From Rhabdornis inornatus (lineage: Eukaryota > Chordata > Aves > Passeriformes > Rhabdornithidae), in assembly GCA_013397075.1 (NCBI GenBank), contig VWZS01000638.1:1489529-1553528 (forward strand): a DNA stretch of 64,000 nt. Direction: 5' to 3'. Positions 37,455 through 48,863 of the stretch are shown here, piece after piece. The notes under the pieces are model-generated. The model was not told where the DNA came from, made no database searches, and saw nothing but the letters and a program-made list of their open reading frames with translations. The position numbers and the translations under genes were made by a program. Each line of letters starts with the position of its first letter. Position 1 is the stretch's first letter.

Positions 37455-40331
37455 TTTTACTGAATTTTAAAATCAGCCTTACCAGCCTTCACATTCAGTA
37501 CTAATTTTCAAAGCATCTTGTAATCTTGAACTTACAGGAACTTCGTGACATTGCTTCTGCGACACTGCTTCATTTGAAAAGGTCCCAATCTTCCCACATG
37601 TGTACAATTGTGGAAATTGCTCTGTTGTTTCCTTTGGTAAGGCAGTTGTTTTTCAAAGTTACTCAATAGTTTTCCAAATTACTGTTAAAATTTAATTCAT
37701 TTAAGGGCAGTTGACTAAATTTTAGCATTTTTCAGAAGAGAAAGAAATGAATGAAAGAGAAGCTAGATGGTACCGAAGACAGGACTTAAACTCCCCTCCT
37801 TGCTCTTGTTTTGTGCTTTAAAACTCTAAATATAGTGTAAAACTAGGAGAAACCATTACTTTGCTTTCCAGCAGAAATACTGAAACTGCAAATAAGAGAA
37901 GTTTCCTACTCCACTGAACTGAGATCACCTACCAATTTGTGCCTAGCAGGAACCATCTGCCCAAGGAACTGAGGAAACAGACCACTTACTTAAGCACTAG
38001 AAACACTGAAACAAAATCCCAAATCCCAGATTTGTCATTTAAAAGATTGAGGAGATGCTGAAAAAAAGACTATCAGATGTATGAGAAACTGATTCTCTAT
38101 GAAATCTGAGAGGAACTTTACAACATCTTATGTATAGCATGTAGTCCTACCTTACATCTTGCATCTAAATATGAAAATTTTGAAGAGGTCGTAGATACAT
38201 AATCATAGTTATATAAATAATCACTTTCTATGAATAAGATATAGATCTCATATATAGCATATAATATTGAGAGAAAAAAATTGTTTAACAGAAAAATAAT
38301 TTGACTTAAGCATATCTATTATTTTAGTTAAAATCAGTGGCCTATCAACACTATGAACTAGCTAAATACATTGTCTTTGGAGAGTGTGTCCAAAAAAAGT
38401 TTGAATATAGTTGCCTTCCTTAATGGTGCAATGTACAACTGACTGCAAAAAGAAAAGAGAAAGGTGAAAGAAAACTACACTGGAGGGAAGAGAAGCGGAA
38501 TTCAGTAGGGAATACTGGTACATATTCACATGTAATTTTTTTCTATCTTAAATCTAATAATAGTTTCTCCTACTCATTCTGTATTTTCATTTCCTCAATC
38601 TGATTTTCTCCATCCACAGATAAAAATGGAAATTTGTTTGTATTTTCCATCAGATTGTTATTTTATTGCCAAGTTCCTATTGAGAAGCATTTATGATTTC
38701 TTTTATTCTGTTCAACACACTCCTTTTCACATACAGTTTCTTTAAAGGTTCTTTAATATTAATTTGTCTCTAAATTAGTTTTTTCTCCCATTTTCTAAAA
38801 ATTCCGGCCTTTTTATTTGTGATGCATGCTGGTTCATTCAGTTTTGCAATATTTTATATATTCTTGACCTCCTTGATCTAATTCCGTCAACCTTTTTTTG
38901 TTTGTTTGTTTCTTGTACTCCTCATTGTTTTTTTACCTCTTGATTTTTTCCCTTTTTAATTTCTGGGATGATTTCTTGTGCAGCTATGCTCTCTCAATTA
39001 CTCAATTACATACTTCCTCTTTTTTTTTTTTTCCATTTTCCCAGTACCCCTCCTGAGTGCTATCTCCCCTGATGCTGCAAAAAGATACAAGGTCTTTCCT
39101 GTCTGTAAAAAACAGTGCTGTCCTGCCTGTGTTCTGAACTGGAAAGAGGGCAGCTGCCTAAAGATGACATCATTCCTTAGTCCTCCAAGGAAAGTGGTGT
39201 GGAGATCCATCAAAGAGCTGGCAGGTATCTTGTCTCCTTTACTCCAATGTTTTATTCATTGCCTTAGCAACAAGCATAGAAAGGAGCACATGGATTCCTG
39301 GCTAAGCCCATTTTCTTCTTTTCCATCAAGCCCCAAATTTATGTGTGTGCAGATAGGAATAAACCTAAGACAGGGGTTTCTTGTCTGCAGTTGAGCTCCA
39401 CCTGAAGAAGTCCTCACTTGTCACCCTGTGTGCCCTTTGAGATCTCAAGGTGATACTTCCCAGGAAAGATCATACAGACAATGATTTTTGGAAAACTCTT
39501 GAGGAAAAAGGGGGAAAGGATTCCATGGATTGACTTATGGAAAAGAATGGATGCTGGAATGATTACAATAGTTCTTTTCATAAAGTTGATATTAAAGGAT
39601 TTTAATATATAGCACTGGTTTCCTGACTTCCTGTGGAATCTTAGGTTCCAGGTCTTGTAAGCAAGAATTTTCAGATAACTGCAGGAGTGGTGCCAACATG
39701 TGTGTAGGACAGACAGGGTCAACAGCAATAAAATAAATCACAGGAGACTTACAGCAGAAGACAGATAATATGTAAAACAGATGTTCATACCTCAGACAGG
39801 AGAGACAGTTGAACATGAGCTTAATTGTAGCCTAGTCAAGATGGGTTTCCTGAACTATAGGCTCTGTTGATATATATATGTACAGCATAGCTGGTATCAG
39901 AGGAACAAAAATCTGAATACTCAGAACTCCACAACTATATAAATAATACCAATCAATATTGGAAGTGACTTGGAGAATATACCTATTGAACTTTAAATGC
40001 TTAGAATAAAGTATGCAATTATCACAGTGACTATCCATTGAATTTAGTTATGATAAAAAAATAGAAAAAAAAAAAAGGAAAAAAGTTCATTTAAATGTAA
40101 AATGAATAGCAGAATGTCTGATTTCCTTCTTGAGCACTCACTTTACCTCTACCTGAAAAGGAAGGATGAGTGAAGAGATTCTGGATAGATGAGTTGTTAA
40201 ACATTCAGTATTTAGTTTCTCTTATGAAAGAAGTCTTAGATGGTATTTATGATTGGATGATGTGGGTGCTTGTCACTTACTACCCTATGGCAGGATAAGA
40301 CCTCACAACTACCACTTTAGCAATTCCATGT

Positions 40332-40337
40332 TTTATT
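40332..40337 (-). terminator. Candidate intronic poly(A) signal downstream of the IGF1 A-domain exon
   Basis: AATAAA on the minus strand lies 83 nt after an in-frame stop (40421-40423) that ends a 48-codon run-on of the A-domain exon. About 15-35 nt further on comes a GT-rich stretch, AGTGGTAGTTGTGAGGTCT (40299-40317), which is the usual layout of a cleavage and polyadenylation site. Usage is unproven. Confidence 0.35.
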
Positions 40338-40567
40338 CAGTGTTCTAAGAGATGAGGTGGAACACACCACCTCCCACTTATTTCCCACCTTGGCAACTAT
40401 TTTCCAAAGTTCCGCTAAATCTAGTAGGCAGAACACATCAATTGTTTTCTGTTACCAGCCTTGATAGAATTTTCCTTCACTAAAATACATAGGGATTTTT
40501 TTGGTTGGTCCTTTTTTTGTTGGTCTGGTTTGGTTGGTTGTTGTGAGTTTTTCCCAGCCTGGCATAC

Positions 40568-40749
40568 CTTTTGTGCTTTTGGCATGTCGGTGTGGCGCTG
40601 GGCGCGTACAGACCGTGCAGATTTAGGCGGTTTTATGGGAGCACAATACATCTCCAGCCTCCTCAGGTCACAACTCTGGAAGCAGCATTCATCCACTATT
40701 CCCTTGTGGTGTAAGCGTCTACTGCTGGATCCATACCCCGTGGGCTTAC
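40568..40749 (-). CDS. IGF1: IGF1 coding exon: end of B domain, C, A and D domains, start of E peptide
   Basis: Insulin-like growth factor 1 is a secreted hormone that binds the IGF1 receptor and drives growth. Read on the minus strand, the exon completes a split Ser codon and continues SKPTGYGSSSRR, LHHK (C domain), then GIVDECCFQSCDL and RRLEMYCA (A domain with its four cysteines), PIKPPKSA (D domain), and RSVRAQRHTDMPKAQK (first 16 residues of the E peptide). It is exactly 182 bp, the length of the equivalent human exon. The acceptor is the AG at 40750-40751, after a pyrimidine-rich stretch; the donor is AAG|GTATGC at 40567. The LHHK, FQSC and PIKPPKSA residues match the bird form as I remember it from chicken rather than the mammalian form. 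No frame break is seen. The previous exon (signal peptide and most of the B domain) is not in the window. Confidence 0.97.
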
Positions 40750-42411
40750 CTATTCAAAACACAAAGGGAAAGTTTTTATCTTAGAAAAGAAATGCAAAGG
40801 TGTCAGGAGCAGTCATATTATTAAGATGTATTATGTTAACTAAATCACCAGTGACCATTGTAGAGGCTGCCTGCATGTATCTATTCTAAGACCCTGTTCT
40901 CAGATACACCTTTGAATATTCCTTTCCAGATATTCCTGGAAATAGACAGCTTCGATCTCTATGTGTGGTTGCTATTTAAGCATTGAGCAAATCTATGCCT
41001 TCTTAGAAAAGTATTATTGAAATATTTTCTTGAACTGCATTAGCCTTGAAAATGGCGAAGGGGGAAACTGAAAGCTGACATTTAGACACCTTACAAAGGA
41101 AATTTGCTTTTTAGCTTTTGTATGAAAACTGATTGTTGAGCCAACTGAGGTAGCTAGTGTGTAAAAACCATAGATCATGACTGTGTTGTAGACAAGTATT
41201 TCCTAATAAAAAAGGCCACACTGAGGTCCTGTGTGAAGTCAGTGTTCCAAAGGGGAAAAAAATACTATGTACCACTGCAGAGGCTGTAAGATTTGCAAGC
41301 TCAAAAGTGAAAAGCAGGAATTGAAGTAACAAAGTAACTGATGAAATAGGTTGATGGAACAGATAAAAGCAGAAGATTTTTTATATTCCATAAATTTGCA
41401 CACGATAAGGAAAGTGACTGATACAGCATGGCTTTCTGTGCTTTGCATTTGTACCAGGCATCTATGGAAAACACTTAATTGGCAAATATTTTGCATTTAT
41501 CACTCAACTCCATAAAAGGCCAACATTTTCATTCATACAACTCTTACACACATATTTTTGTCTTCTTTCCCCCTATGGTTTATGATTTCCTTAGTAACTG
41601 CTGAATTCTCTGCTGTCCTACACAGAGATTAAAGAGCCATTATTTCCTGGGTTTTTTTGTACACAACCAAGTCAGATATGCAGTTGCCCTGTTATGACTA
41701 ACTAGAAATGAAGGAATGGTAAATTCAAAAAAAGGAAGAAGTTGCTTACTTACTACATCTATTTGAAAATTCTGGTAGAATTTGATTTTAGATAGTAAAA
41801 TTCTCAAGAGATTAAGTGTTTTGTTTTGACATTTTCAGCATTAAATGTTTCCATTTACAGAATGATCCACATTGGTTAAGAACTGAAAAATATGGAAAAA
41901 AAAGACAAGCGTACCAAGAGCCAAAGAATGAAGTAACTCAGTTCAGTCAGCTCTACCAATTTCTTTTCTTGCCTTCTTTTTTTTCATTTCTCCTTCTCAG
42001 TTATGTCACTGAGACCAAAAATCTGTTATTCACAGAATTTGGCAGGAGTTTACATTTTGAGAATTAGTCAAGTTAAATAAAGGATAAGGATATCAAAAAA
42101 AGATGAATATTCAGTTACTCTTTGGGAAATTATTGCCCCCAATGCTTATATGACAAAGTCTAGGTTGACACAGGGACTGTGTTTGTCCTGCAGTTGTCAA
42201 TTTGAAAAGACAGTGCTACATTTTACTGTTCCCTGTGGTTAAAATGTGTATCCACTGATGAAGAACCCTTGAGGCCCCAGAACATCGGTAAATGAAAAGA
42301 CATCTAGTGGTATAGTATTTTCTCACATTTTAGCCAGCAGTTCAGCCAGTTGAGAACTAACTATCCCTACGAGCTTTGTAAACCCAGAAAACAGGTTTTT
42401 CAAATGTCTCT

Positions 42412-42434
42412 CCCCACCCCCCCCCTCCCCACCC
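42412..42434 (-). repeat. C-rich tract; short-loop G-quadruplex motif on minus strand
   Basis: The plus strand has C4-A-C9-T-C4-A-C3. The minus strand, which is the sense strand of IGF1, therefore has four G runs of 3 to 9 separated by single bases, fitting the strictest G-quadruplex pattern. It lies 1.7 kb inside the large IGF1 intron. Confidence 0.85.
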
Positions 42435-42765
42435 AGGGACTATATATTAAACAAAAAGAAAAACATGCTTACTTAGGATATTGCAATCCACTGGGGGCCT
42501 CTATATTGTACATTGCCTGCTAAATTATTTGTTTCATAAGACTAAACAGTACAGCAAGCCAGGAGTAGATTACAGTAATATTTTGATTTGTGTGTGTGTT
42601 GTTTTATGTGTATCACTGAAAGGTAATACAAATACTAAGATATGGAATTTGGTTTGATTTTTTTTTTCCCAAGACTATTTTCCCTCACTGTGTTATGATA
42701 TGAGATGCTAACTTTTCCTTGAAGATTTTTCCTGAAATCTGTTAATCTGGCTGTTTTAGCCTAAT

Positions 42766-42818
42766 ACTTTTAAAATTTAGCACTCCTGATAAAGGACTTT
42801 TAAAATTTAGCACTCCTG
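42766..42818. repeat. Direct repeat, 23 bp at 30-bp spacing
   Basis: ACTTTTAAAATTTAGCACTC plus CTG occurs exactly at 42766-42788 and 42796-42818. The perfect copies suggest a recent small tandem duplication in the IGF1 intron. Confidence 0.95.
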
Positions 42819-45800
42819 TGGAGTTTCATTACTTTGCAGTATACCCACAGTGGTGCCACATTTTGTCTTGCTCCCATTTAAAGCATGGAAGGGCAAATTC
42901 TGTTTTCCTGGATATGCAGGTATCCAGATCCAGGTGAACTATAGGTATAAGAAGTGATTAGTTAAGCTTCCATTTCTTTTATCAGTCTGTCAATTTTTCG
43001 TAAGCAAATATTCCCTAAAAACTTCTGTTCAAGTTTACCCTTCAGTGTCCAAATTCAATCATTTATAAAGTTGATAAAATACCTTTACTAATTACTCCTG
43101 CTGCCTGCTTTATTTAGTAATCGGTAGCAACATTTTTCCACACTCTCATATACAAAAATAGTTAATACAAATCCTGAATCCTGGAATCTTTTTGGTGAAA
43201 ATCTCAGAGCATTTCAAAATCATTTTTAGAGTAGCCAGACCAAAGACATCTATGTATTTTTCTTACAGAATATAATTTTATGAGGGATTATATAATGTCT
43301 AATAGCTCTTCAAAAAGCTTGTACGGGACACATAAAAATATGGGAAGAGAATATCTATCACACCAGTGATGATGTCAGCTACGAAATGTGACATTAACTT
43401 ATTTGTAGGCTTAAATATTCATGCATCACAGGGCATAATAAATGCTCATCCTTTATATAAAGATAACATTAGTATTGAGAAGTCAGAACTTTTTCTTTCA
43501 AGAAATGTTTTCCCAAGGCTTTCAAAAGACCTAAGCAATCAAGTATACTTAAAATTTGTGTGATGTAGAAAGTGATATTGCCGAAAGTGCTGTACAACAG
43601 AGAGAGCAAATAAACAGAAAAAATATTCCTTTTCAGTAATCATGATCCACAAACATGATTGAGAAATATCTGATGATTAAAGTAATTTTAAAGTAATAGA
43701 TTTTAAATTGCTGCTGACCTCTTAAGTGCTGCAATATACAAAGATGCTATCAAAGAGAAAGATGAGATAAAGAATTGCAAGGAGATACCACCACTTCTAC
43801 AGATGTTATGACTGTTGGCCCATCTGTTCTGGCAGGACTGCAGGATCAGATGGTGCCAGTTCATCAAGTTACCAAAGTATGCACTTAGATCTAGGCAAAT
43901 GTTCAAGCTCCTGCGTGGTGTGTTGGATTAAATCACATATTAAACAGTGAGCACATGTCTGAATGCTCTCCTACGTAGGGACTGATATAACTGAGCACTT
44001 CAGTTACTCTCTAGACAAAAACCCATATCGGTAAATTAATGACTGGTTGTTCTGCATTTTTAATATAATTTCTCCTTAATTTTTTTAAAATAATGTTGCC
44101 TTCAGTATGGACTGCACCTTCTGTGTCCTTTACTGGGAACCCATATAGTTCTTTCTCATCTTTCTGACATAATTTGAGTGCTGCCTTCCAGCTGTTATCA
44201 AAATTTTCTTATATTTACTCAACTTTCAAAGTGCTGCCTGTGGACGTACAACAGTCCTAGGCATTCCTTTTTGCTGATGTACACTGACTTCCTTGGAGGT
44301 TTCTTTCCTTTTTTGTTAGCTGCTAGCTCAAAAGAATTTCATATCATGTAGGTCAAAGTTTACTTAATAGAATATTTGGCTCTTATTTAATCTACTTTAT
44401 CAAATCTCTGGATGTTTCTTTCAGTGTGTAACAAGCAGATATAAAGCCTAGTCACAGTGATGTCCCCTGAAAGCAGTCCAAGGTATAGGATTCCAATAGT
44501 TAAACAGCTGGCTTCTGCCCTAACAGCACTTCGCTTTCAATGATGCAGAGTCAGTGGAGTAATTCAGCAGGACTTCTTTATACTTGGTTTCTTTCTGTTC
44601 TTCCTCATCCTTCCAAAATATCCTGCTGTTGTTGACACTGGTTCTGCTCTACCACTGGTTTCAATGTGAGAAGCACTGGTGTAGGTGGACTACAGAAGTT
44701 TCAAATGTCAAATTATCTAGGCATTCTGTGTAGAATCTTACACTACTGTTGTCATATTAAAATTAGAAATTATATTTGAAATAGCCCGGGATAAGTGCAA
44801 AATTAATCTACTCTAGGAAAAAACTGGGGTTATGTGTTCTGGAACTTTTATGTGGCTCTTTGTATTAGCTGTTGTGTCTTTTTTAGCCAAGCAGTAGAAA
44901 TCAAGGAGTGCCATGTAGACTATAATTCAGAAATACATCATAAATCTGAAAAACAGTGGACTTAATCCAAATCTAGTGTTAGAGTCAATCTTCAGCTACA
45001 ACTGCAGCTTTTACAGTATGGTGAAAGGCCATTGATCTATTAGAGTGCTGTAGTCTTATAGCAAGAAACTCAAAATGTTTCCATCAAAACATTGGGGTGA
45101 GGTACAATTTGGAAACATTGGCAGCAGCTTACAGTATCAGGATGTATGGGAGCATCCTGTAAGGCAGCAGGTCAGTCAGACAGGATTTTCCTGTGGCCTG
45201 AACAACTGCCTGAGAGTTTGTGGTGCTATATTACAGCGCAGTGATTGAACAAGCACATCCTGTGTGCTTGATCCAGACTGGGAGCTGGTGGTTGGAGAGC
45301 TTTTGAGTTGCATGTGCTTTGTGCCTTTTGGTGGCACAGAAGGCTAGGGATGCTGAGTTGGAGATCCATCTTGCTCATCTCTGGTCTCTGAAAATTAGGG
45401 ATCTAGTTTAATATAGTGAAGTCAACAGGCACGTGTGTATGGAGAGTGAATTATTCCTGTATTGCATGCTTTGCTTAAAATTAATTTATTCTTGTCCTCT
45501 GAAGGAAACAGTGTTCTTTCATCAACTACAGACAAAGCTAATTGATCTAGTCTTAGCATACATGCACAGCTTCTTCTAGGAAACCGAACTCAAGGAAAAT
45601 GAATTAAATTAAAAATTATTTGTCCTAAATCACAGAATGTATGCACCTGGTGGAGTACAAAGCCATTCTCTTTCATTTCCAATTTAGCCATTAAATATAA
45701 TGACAAACTGTTCTAAAGAACATGTCAGCCAGTGTGCTGTTTAGTTATGTATCTCTGTACCTCTTTCATTACATTCTATATGTTGGTCTAGTACTGTCTA

Positions 45801-46008
45801 TTTTTGCATAATAAATGCCTGTATATGCAAAATAAGAGACAGTTGATGTCAGTTTTCATCTCCTTGTAATCTTGAACAAAGGAATTAGTGTTATATTGGT
45901 AATACTTCTTGAGGGTGCTCTGGAATTTCTCATCTATATTTGAAAAATTATTGAGTCAATGTTCAATCAGCAGGAAATGCCTGGCTTTTGATACTTCTAT
46001 GAAGTGTT

Positions 46009-46040
46009 AAAACAAACAAACAAACAGACAAGCAAATAAC
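46009..46040. repeat. (AAAC)n simple repeat
   Basis: AAACAAACAAACAAACAGAC followed by AAGCAAATAAC. Short tetranucleotide repeat in the large IGF1 intron. Confidence 0.9.
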
Positions 46041-48276
46041 AAATCTTGGGGATTGTTGTAAAGTCCCTTACCAGAAATACCTCTAGGTTTAAATGTGCAA
46101 AGTAGGCAATCTGGTTTTCATGTAAATAAGTTGCATGCATTTTGAAGTGACAATATTTAATATTTAGTTTCCATTTTCCTTCAATGTTTTGTTAATTCCA
46201 AAAAATTATTATGCTTAGACTGATTTTTGTTTGTATTCATCAAAATGAGCATATATTAGCATTTATAAATGCTCAATGAATGGATGCCCTAGCTCTGAAA
46301 TCTAATTTAATATGCATGAGTATAGAGGATAAGCTTTATCAGTATGCACAAGTAAAATCTTTATGAAAGCATCTGCATTTGTTAATATTGAGATATTGCA
46401 CTACAGCAACTGCTTTGTGGAATACTAGATTGTATCAAGTACTGAGTCCAGTGCAAGTAGATGTTTGCTCTTTGCTCTGAAATTCCAGGCAAGTAAGATT
46501 AGGAAAACATCGACACTCAGTATTGATCTATAAAAGAAATCTATCAAGACTTCACAGAGCGTTTTGCTTGAATAAGTGAGATTTATAAGCTTTACCTTTT
46601 GAAAAGAAGATAGCTCTTTGATATTTCAAACGCAGAGTAAAATAACCATTTCACTTCTTTAAAGTCAGCGAGACAAGTGTAGCTTTATTCCAGAAGATCT
46701 TAATTTGTAATTTGTATGACTGTGTTTATTTAGTCTGTCACATAGTTAAATTATTTTTTTCTTCTAGAAATATCCTTTCAGAAACATTTTTTTCCCTTCA
46801 TTGTAGAATTGGGAAGGAATTCTTCTCTCCCCATAAACTTATTTCCAAATTACAGCACTTGTAACATTTTCCTCTCACATACAGGAGTGCTGTACTCTGC
46901 CCTTGCTATGGAATAGCTGCTTTGGAGGCCATCAAGTGTATTAAGCATATGATAGAGCCATTATGCTTCACACAGTAATTCCCAAGCCATTTGCAGTGTG
47001 TGAAGAGAAAGCACTATAGTTTTGAGTGTTGTACTGGGATGTGAAGCAGGAATTTCAGTGTTTAGATACTTTTGAGGAAAAAAAAAAACCTGGAAAAAGC
47101 ATGGGAAACAATATAATGTCTTATTTTACACCAATTCAGTGTTCTGGAGGGTGAAAACCTTGCCGACCTAGCACAATTTAAAAGCCTACATCAGATTCCA
47201 GGGCTGGAAAGTGCCAGATGCTGCCAAAAAATATATACTTTGGCAAGGGAAATGCTTTGCTGAATAGAAATTGACTATTGCAAGAATAGTCAGGTTGATG
47301 AGGGTTTAGGACGAGATAATCTGAAGCCAGTAGGTCATTGTTACATCTGAATATTGCCCCTAGAAGTGCATTGAGGAGGGCAATGACAGTACAGACATCC
47401 ATCTATAATGAAAATACATCCTCTCCCCTTCTTATAAATGCTCTCAGAGGAAATAATTACTGCTTACCCTTGTGCGTGGTGGAAGTAGGAACAGTCATGA
47501 TCGAACCTTTCATGTCCTCCTTATTCCAATCCAATGTAAAACTGCATTTTATTTGGATTACCAAACTAATAACGATGAAACCCTATAACTGGCTGAAATT
47601 GTAGCATTGCTGAAGTCACTTGTAAATATTTTAGTGCAGTCAGCATTATGTCTTGATGAATCAGATGCGAGAAGTTACTTATATGTCACCTGATCCAAGT
47701 TCTACTAAAATCAATGGAAAGATTTCCACTGTCCTTAGTGGGCTTTTCAACATTCTGGTATTGGACACTTGCCTTTTCTTCCATTACAGTTCAATAAGTA
47801 AATATCATCTTAGCGGCATCTAAAGAGATTGCAGGGAATGGATGTGATGAGATTCCTTGAAGGAGATAAGAAGAAGAGAATACTGATGTACAGTGTAAAG
47901 CAGAATGACTGATATGTGGTTAATGCCGCTGACCACATAACAAGCAGTTCATTGCTTTGCACTTTGTTATCAGAATTTTTAGCTCTACAGTTATTCTTTC
48001 TCAGCTGTACGCTGAGAAATGAAAGCAAATAGCAAATGACAAACATGGTGCTCTTGCATTTTGGCATCATCATCTGATTAGAGGCAGAAGGTGGGAATGG
48101 CTGTTTCAAGTCCCAGCTAATGCATTTCCCATTGTCCAGGAATGCATGTTGACACACATTACAATTTAAGTTTTTGTTTCTACGGAATAGTCCTTACAGG
48201 AAGATAAGTGGGTGGGCACAGGCCAATGTCTCCTACCAGAGAGGTAGACAATTTTCATTCCTGTATTAGAACCAAG

Positions 48277-48863
48277 TACTGGTTGACAGCAGCTGAACAT
48301 GGGCCAGCAGTGTGCCCAAGAAGGCCAATGGCATCCTGGCTTGTACCAGAAACGGTGTGGCCAGCAGGACCAGGGCAGGGATGGTCCCTCTGTTCTTGGC
48401 TCTGGTGAGGTCACACATGGAACGCTGTGTTCAGTTTGGGGCCCCTCACTACAAGGAAGACATTGAGGTGGTGTCCAGAGAAAGGCACTGGAGCTGGGGT
48501 AGGGTCTGGAGGGTAGGGTCTCCCCTGAGCCTATCACTTTCTACAAGCTCCTGAAAGGAGGCTGTAGAGAGATTGAAGGCTGGTTGGATTTTACTTCTTC
48601 AAGTAAAAAGTGATAGGAAAAGAGGGAATGGCCTCAAGTAGTGCCAAGGGAGGTTCAGGTGGGATATCAGGAAAAATTTCTTCACTAAAAAGGTGGTCAA
48701 GTGTTGGAACAGGCTGATCAGGGGAGTGGTGGAGTCACCACCCCTGGAAGTGCTCAAAAAACCTGTAGGCAGTTTGTGAAATGGTTTAGTGGGCAAGGTA
48801 GTATTCAGCCAAAGGCTGGGCTCAGTGATCTTGAAGGTCTTTTCCAGCCTTAATGGTTCTGTA
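48277..48863 (+). mobile_element. CR1 LINE: reverse transcriptase C-terminus and 3' UTR
   Basis: About 590 bp. The 5' part still codes for the CR1 ORF2 end: one plus frame gives PKKANGILACTRNGVASRTR, then VPLFLALVRSHMERCVQFGA and PHYKEDIEVVSRE, close to the family's KKANGILAC and LVRPHLEYCVQFWAP motifs. The 3' UTR follows with GCCTCAAGTAGTGCCAAGGG, AAAAATTTCTTCACTAAAAA and the end TTTTCCAGCCTTAATGGTTC. Frame changes show it is inactive. Antisense to IGF1. Confidence 0.95.

Larger units (their letters stand above)
33711..40567 (-). other. IGF1: IGF1 intron between A-domain exon and Ea terminal exon
   Basis: The intron is bounded by the donor GTATGC (40567 downward) and the acceptor CTTTCAG (33713-33711). 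It contains one CR1 3' end (37172-37454), a 10-bp hairpin (35430-35460) and simple A/T tracts. Mammals carry the optional exon 5, used for Eb/Ec peptides, in this intron; nothing like it is seen here, in keeping with that exon being mammal-specific. The long open frames in this interval (for example 38978-39394 on the plus strand) show no recognisable domain and are treated as chance. Confidence 0.85.

Noticed and set aside
38978..39394. 138-codon plus-strand open frame, the longest in the window
   Set aside because: It lies antisense inside the IGF1 intron, has a low-complexity phenylalanine-rich start from a T run, and shows no domain or homology I can recognise.
33711..40567. Possible counterpart of mammalian IGF1 exon 5
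   Set aside because: No matching coding segment seen; that exon is believed to be mammal-specific and derived from a mobile element.
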